From DAIDJM01 sp964250215 (lineage in GTDB: Bacteria > Pseudomonadota > Alphaproteobacteria > Acetobacterales > Acetobacteraceae), in the NCBI GenBank assembly GCA_964250215.1, contig CAXUEX010000061.1:1-15981 (forward strand): a DNA stretch of 15,981 bases, in the 5' to 3' direction. The position numbers were made by a program, and so were the translations under genes. The notes under the pieces are model-generated. The model searched no databases and was not told the origin of the DNA. It saw only the letters and a program-made list of their open reading frames with translations. This document shows, piece after piece, positions 14,069-15,981 of this stretch (the stretch's first letter is position 1; each line of letters opens with the position of its first letter).

Positions 14069-14131
14069 GGCGCCGTGCGCGCTGGTGCCTGCAATTCAGC
14101 GGCCGGAACCCGAGGGTGGCCGAGAGGCGGT

Positions 14132-14160
14132 TAGCTACTGGCGGGGGCGGGCGAAGTCAA
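14132..14160 (-). promoter_or_regulatory. Probable sigma70-type promoter of the str/ribosomal operon
   Basis: On the minus strand TTGACT (14160-14155) and TAGCTA (14137-14132) are separated by exactly 17 bp. This matches TTGACA/TATAAT at 5 of 6 and 4 of 6 positions. It lies in the 278-bp stretch between the crotonase stop and rpsL, the only sizeable gap upstream of the ribosomal genes, and would start transcription near 14125, giving a leader of about 195 nt before rpsL. The spacer is very GC-rich (CGCCCGCCCCCG), which is compatible with growth-rate-regulated ribosomal promoters, but that regulation is inference. Confidence 0.7.
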
Positions 14161-14180
14161 GACGGTTGCGCCGGCCGGGG

Positions 14181-14198
14181 CGGCCCTGTCGCGGGCCG
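14181..14198 (-). terminator. Possible hairpin terminator after the crotonase gene
   Basis: Arms CGGCCC and GGGCCG enclose a 6-nt loop, beginning 8 nt after the stop of the crotonase gene and ending 21 nt before the -35 box of the str promoter. The location suits an end-of-transcript signal, but there is no T tract, so it could be only a stabilising stem or a factor-dependent site. Confidence 0.35.
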
Positions 14199-14206
14199 TC
14201 CGTTCA

Positions 14207-14983
14207 CTATCGCTGCGCCTGGCCTCGCGCCCGCACGGTTTCGCGCCGGCCTTCGATCTGCGCCGGCGATACGCTGGCGTTGAACGAAGACGAGACGCGC
14301 TGTTCCAGTGCCATCGCCTCGCGGAACGGCAGCGCGTAGCCTTCCTCGATGAGGCGCTTGTAGGCCAGCAGCACGGCGGGATCGATGCTCGCCATGTCGG
14401 CGGCGAGCTTTTGCGCTTCCGGGAGCAACGCTTCGGGCGCGACGACGCGGCTGACGAGGCCCCAGGCGGCGGCGGTTTCGGCTTCGAGGAAATTGCCGGT
14501 GAGCGCCAGTTCGCGGGCGCGGTGCAGGCCGATTAGGCGCGGCAGTTTCTGCGACAGGCCCCAGCCCGGCAGGATGCCGACGCGGGCGTGGGTATCGGCG
14601 AAGCGGGCGTCGGTGGACGCGATCAGCACGTCGCAGGCCAGCGCCAGTTCGAAGCCGCCGGTGATGGCGGCCCCGTTGATCGCGCCGACCACGGGCTTGT
14701 GGCATTGTTCCACCGCCAGAACCGGGTTTTCCTCCGGCGTGGTGGCGTTGGCCGCGGCCATGGCGGCGGCGGCGGCGCCGAGCTCCTTCAGATCGAGGCC
14801 GGCGGTGAAGGCGCGGTTGCCGGCGCCGGTGAGCACGATGGCGTGGATAGAGTCGTCGCCATCCAGTTCCCGCATGGCGCGGGCGAATTCCAGGCGCAGC
14901 GCTTTCGACAGCGCATTCATCGCGTGCGGCCGGTTCAGCGTGACGGTGGCGACCGTATCGGCGCATTCGATCGTGACGTTCAT
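14207..14983 (-). CDS. Crotonase-family protein (enoyl-CoA hydratase/isomerase-like)
   Basis: Probably acts on a CoA thioester in the cytosol. The 258-residue product has the crotonase fold motifs: TLNRPHAMNAL (15-25), the oxyanion-hole segment NRAFTAGLDLKEL (56-68) and the second oxyanion loop GAITGGFELALACD (approximately 105-118). E112 aligns with catalytic Glu144 of rat mitochondrial hydratase. The second catalytic acid, Glu164, aligns with H132 in FADTHARVGILPGWGLSQ, so ordinary water addition is uncertain; this THAR-x-G-x-x-P-x-WGLS subgroup is common among proteins labelled enoyl-CoA hydratase. Length is normal (about 255-265). The ribosome-binding sequence is weak (GAGA). It follows the small membrane protein gene after 55 bp containing a short CCCTA/TAGGG dyad (15009-15021) and sits just upstream of the ribosomal promoter; a link to translation is not suggested. 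Confidence 0.9.
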   Translation of the reverse strand: MNVTIECADTVATVTLNRPHAMNALSKALRLEFARAMRELDGDDSIHAIVLTGAGNRAFTAGLDLKELGAAAAAMAAANATTPEENPVLAVEQCHKPVVGAINGAAITGGFELALACDVLIASTDARFADTHARVGILPGWGLSQKLPRLIGLHRARELALTGNFLEAETAAAWGLVSRVVAPEALLPEAQKLAADMASIDPAVLLAYKRLIEEGYALPFREAMALEQRVSSSFNASVSPAQIEGRRETVRARGQAQR

Positions 14984-15038
14984 GATTGTCTCTGCTGTTG
15001 TCGTCTTTCCCTACCGTAGGGCCGCCGCTCATTACAGA

Positions 15039-15323
15039 TCAGTGCAGCCGAACCACGATCGCGAAGATGCCGGCGGATATCCCGGCAAGCGTCCATCGCG
15101 TGATCGCCAGGTCGGCTTTTGTGAGCCCCACGATATCCTTGAGCGCCGTCACGCCGGTTTCGATCTTGTCGAGCCGGGTGTCGATCTTGTCGAGCCGGGT
15201 GTCGATGCTGTCCAACCGCCTCGTGTCTCCGCTGGCCAACGCCTCGGCGGCGCGCGCGGCCTGCCCTTCGGGCACGCCGATCGCCCGGAGCGCTTCAAGA
15301 ACTTCATACTGTATCGTCGCCAA
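15039..15323 (-). CDS. Small coiled-coil protein with C-terminal membrane anchor (DUF1640-like)
   Basis: Function unknown. I start it at TTG (15323-15321), because GGGGAGGA lies 6 nt upstream, giving 94 residues; the same frame is open further upstream but without any protein-like character. Residues 2-30 form an amphipathic helix (ATIQYEVLEALRAIGVPEGQAARAAEALA). Three perfect heptads follow: RLDSIDT (36-42), RLDKIDT (43-49), RLDKIET (50-56), predicting a parallel coiled coil. One hydrophobic segment, about 75-92 (TRWTLAGISAGIFAIVVR), ends the protein. This order of helix, coiled coil and C-terminal anchor resembles DUF1640/CCDC90-type proteins of alphaproteobacteria. The heptads are encoded by a 21-bp tandem DNA repeat, so copy number may vary between strains. 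Confidence 0.75.
   Translation of the reverse strand: MATIQYEVLEALRAIGVPEGQAARAAEALASGDTRRLDSIDTRLDKIDTRLDKIETGVTALKDIVGLTKADLAITRWTLAGISAGIFAIVVRLH
15160..15222. repeat. 21-bp tandem repeat (two perfect copies plus one diverged)
   Basis: Units at 15160-15180 and 15181-15201 are identical and begin TCGATCTTGTCGAG; the unit at 15202-15222 differs at several positions. Each unit encodes one heptad (RLDxIxT) of the coiled-coil membrane protein, so the array is in frame and unit gain or loss would lengthen or shorten the coil by two helical turns. Confidence 0.9.
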
Positions 15324-15329
15324 GAGATA

Positions 15330-15337
15330 TCCTCCCC
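15330..15337 (-). promoter_or_regulatory. Ribosome-binding site that sets the TTG start
   Basis: The sequence GGGGAGGA on the minus strand ends 6 nt before the TTG codon at 15323. No ATG or GTG with a comparable site exists nearby in this frame, so it decides the start of the small coiled-coil gene. Confidence 0.75.
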
Positions 15338-15347
15338 ACCGTAGCGG

Positions 15348-15376
15348 GTTATAGCCGTTTGCCGCTCGCCACGCCA
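15348..15376 (-). promoter_or_regulatory. Weak candidate promoter for the coiled-coil gene
   Basis: A good -10-like TATAAC lies at 15353-15348, about 25 nt before the TTG start and just upstream of its ribosome-binding site. A 17-bp spacer places the -35 region at TGGCGT (15376-15371), a poor match. The site would give a very short leader. Evidence is only the -10 match and its position in the 157-bp gap after ppdK. Confidence 0.3.
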
Positions 15377-15480
15377 TCACTCGGCGTCCCAGCGATTTTG
15401 AACGGCGCCTGCGCCCAGGCGGCCTCGGCATCGTAATCCACGCCCTGCGCCAGACGGGCTCCGCGGGCGCATTGCCGCCC

Positions 15481-15981
15481 TTATGCGGTGCGGTCGGTGC
15501 CGACGCCGAGCGCGGCCTGCGCCGCGGCCAGGCGCGCAACCGGCACGCGGTAGGGCGAGCAGCTCACGTAATCCAGCCCCACACTTTCGCAGAACGCGAT
15601 GCTGGCCGGATCGCCGCCGTGTTCGCCGCAGATGCCGAGCTTGATGTCGGGTTTGGTGCTGCGGCCGCGTTCGGCGGCGATGCGCACCAGGCTGCCGACG
15701 CCTTCCACATCGATCGAAACGAAAGGATCCTTGGGCAGAATGCCGGCTTCGACGTAATGCGGCAAAAACTTTCCCGCGTCGTCGCGCGACAGGCCGAAAG
15801 TTGTCTGCGTGAGATCGTTGGTGCCGAAGCTGAAGAAATCCGCAACCTCGGCGATGCGGTCGGCGGTGAGCGCCGCGCGCGGCAATTCGATCATCGTGCC
15901 CACGGTGTACTGCAGTGTGTTGCCGGCGCGCGCGAACACCTCCGCGGCCACGCGCTCCACCTGCGCGCGGGTGATTTCCAG
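15481..15981 (-). CDS. ppdK: Pyruvate, phosphate dikinase, C-terminal part (5' end outside window)
   Basis: Interconverts pyruvate, ATP and phosphate with phosphoenolpyruvate, AMP and pyrophosphate. Only the last 166 codons are present; the frame is open to the window edge. They belong to the PEP-binding C-terminal TIM barrel of the PEP-utilising enzyme family: GTMIELPRAALTADRIAEVADFFSFGTNDLTQTTFGLSRDDAGKFL, the GTNDLTQ motif and the final signature LGICGEHGGDPASIAFCESVGLDYVSCSPYRVPVARLAAAQAAL. The Cys of GICGEHGGDP matches the conserved catalytic cysteine that acts as a general acid/base in this family. SRDDAGKFLPHYVEAGILPKDPF with the GVG loop is more like PPDK than PEP synthase or PtsI. 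The stop at 15481 is at the normal family end. Confidence 0.97.
   Translation of the reverse strand: MEITRAQVERVAAEVFARAGNTLQYTVGTMIELPRAALTADRIAEVADFFSFGTNDLTQTTFGLSRDDAGKFLPHYVEAGILPKDPFVSIDVEGVGSLVRIAAERGRSTKPDIKLGICGEHGGDPASIAFCESVGLDYVSCSPYRVPVARLAAAQAALGVGTDRTA

Noticed and set aside
15465..15480. Hairpin just after the ppdK stop (GGGCG/CGCCC)
   Set aside because: Stem of only 5 bp without a T tract; cannot be distinguished from chance at this GC content.

Overview
This window carries most of a bacterial str–S10–spc ribosomal-protein supercluster. All 30 intact or partial genes and both gene remnants are read from the minus strand, so transcription runs from high to low coordinates. 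DNA is GC-rich with a strong G/C third-position bias. Gene order (rpsL to secY to adk), a zinc-free long-form S14, a charged N-terminal extension on S5 and a C4 zinc-type adenylate kinase point to an alphaproteobacterium. A REP-like palindromic element rich in GGGGTCC/GGGCAAAGCCC makes Rhodospirillales/Acetobacteraceae my best guess, but that is inference without any search.

Layout, upstream to downstream in transcription. (1) 15981-14207: the 3' end of pyruvate phosphate dikinase, a small coiled-coil membrane protein with a TTG start and a 21-bp tandem repeat, and a crotonase-family protein. (2) 14160-14132: a good sigma70-type promoter (TTGACT, 17 bp, TAGCTA) in the only clear gene-free stretch before the ribosomal genes; I take it as the main str promoter. 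(3) 13928-11862: rpsL, rpsG, tuf. fusA, usually between rpsG and tuf, is absent. (4) 11835-7049-6744: the S10 block rpsJ-rplC-rplD-rplW-rplB-rpsS-rplV-rpsC-rplP-rpmC-rpsQ. (5) 6732-2536: the spc block rplN-rplX-rplE-rpsN-rpsH-rplF-rplR-rpsE-rpmD-rplO, then a 101-bp gap with a REP-like double hairpin, then secY and adk. (6) 374-1: where rpsM-rpsK-rpoA-rplQ would normally follow adk there is a decayed parDE toxin-antitoxin module: parD with two in-frame stop codons followed directly by the first codons of a parE-like frame.

The ribosomal genes are very tightly packed: many junctions are ATGA or TAATG/TGATG overlaps or gaps of 1 to 13 nt, which suggests one long co-transcribed, translationally coupled unit. 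Products build the 30S and 50S subunits, supply EF-Tu for elongation, SecY for membrane protein export and adenylate kinase for nucleotide balance.

No novel defence or metabolic system is visible. The points worth a second look are the parDE relic that ends the ribosomal cluster, the loss of fusA from its usual slot, the REP-like element inside the spc operon, and the heptad-encoding tandem repeat in the small membrane protein. Long plus-strand reading frames over the ribosomal genes are GC-rich antisense shadows.
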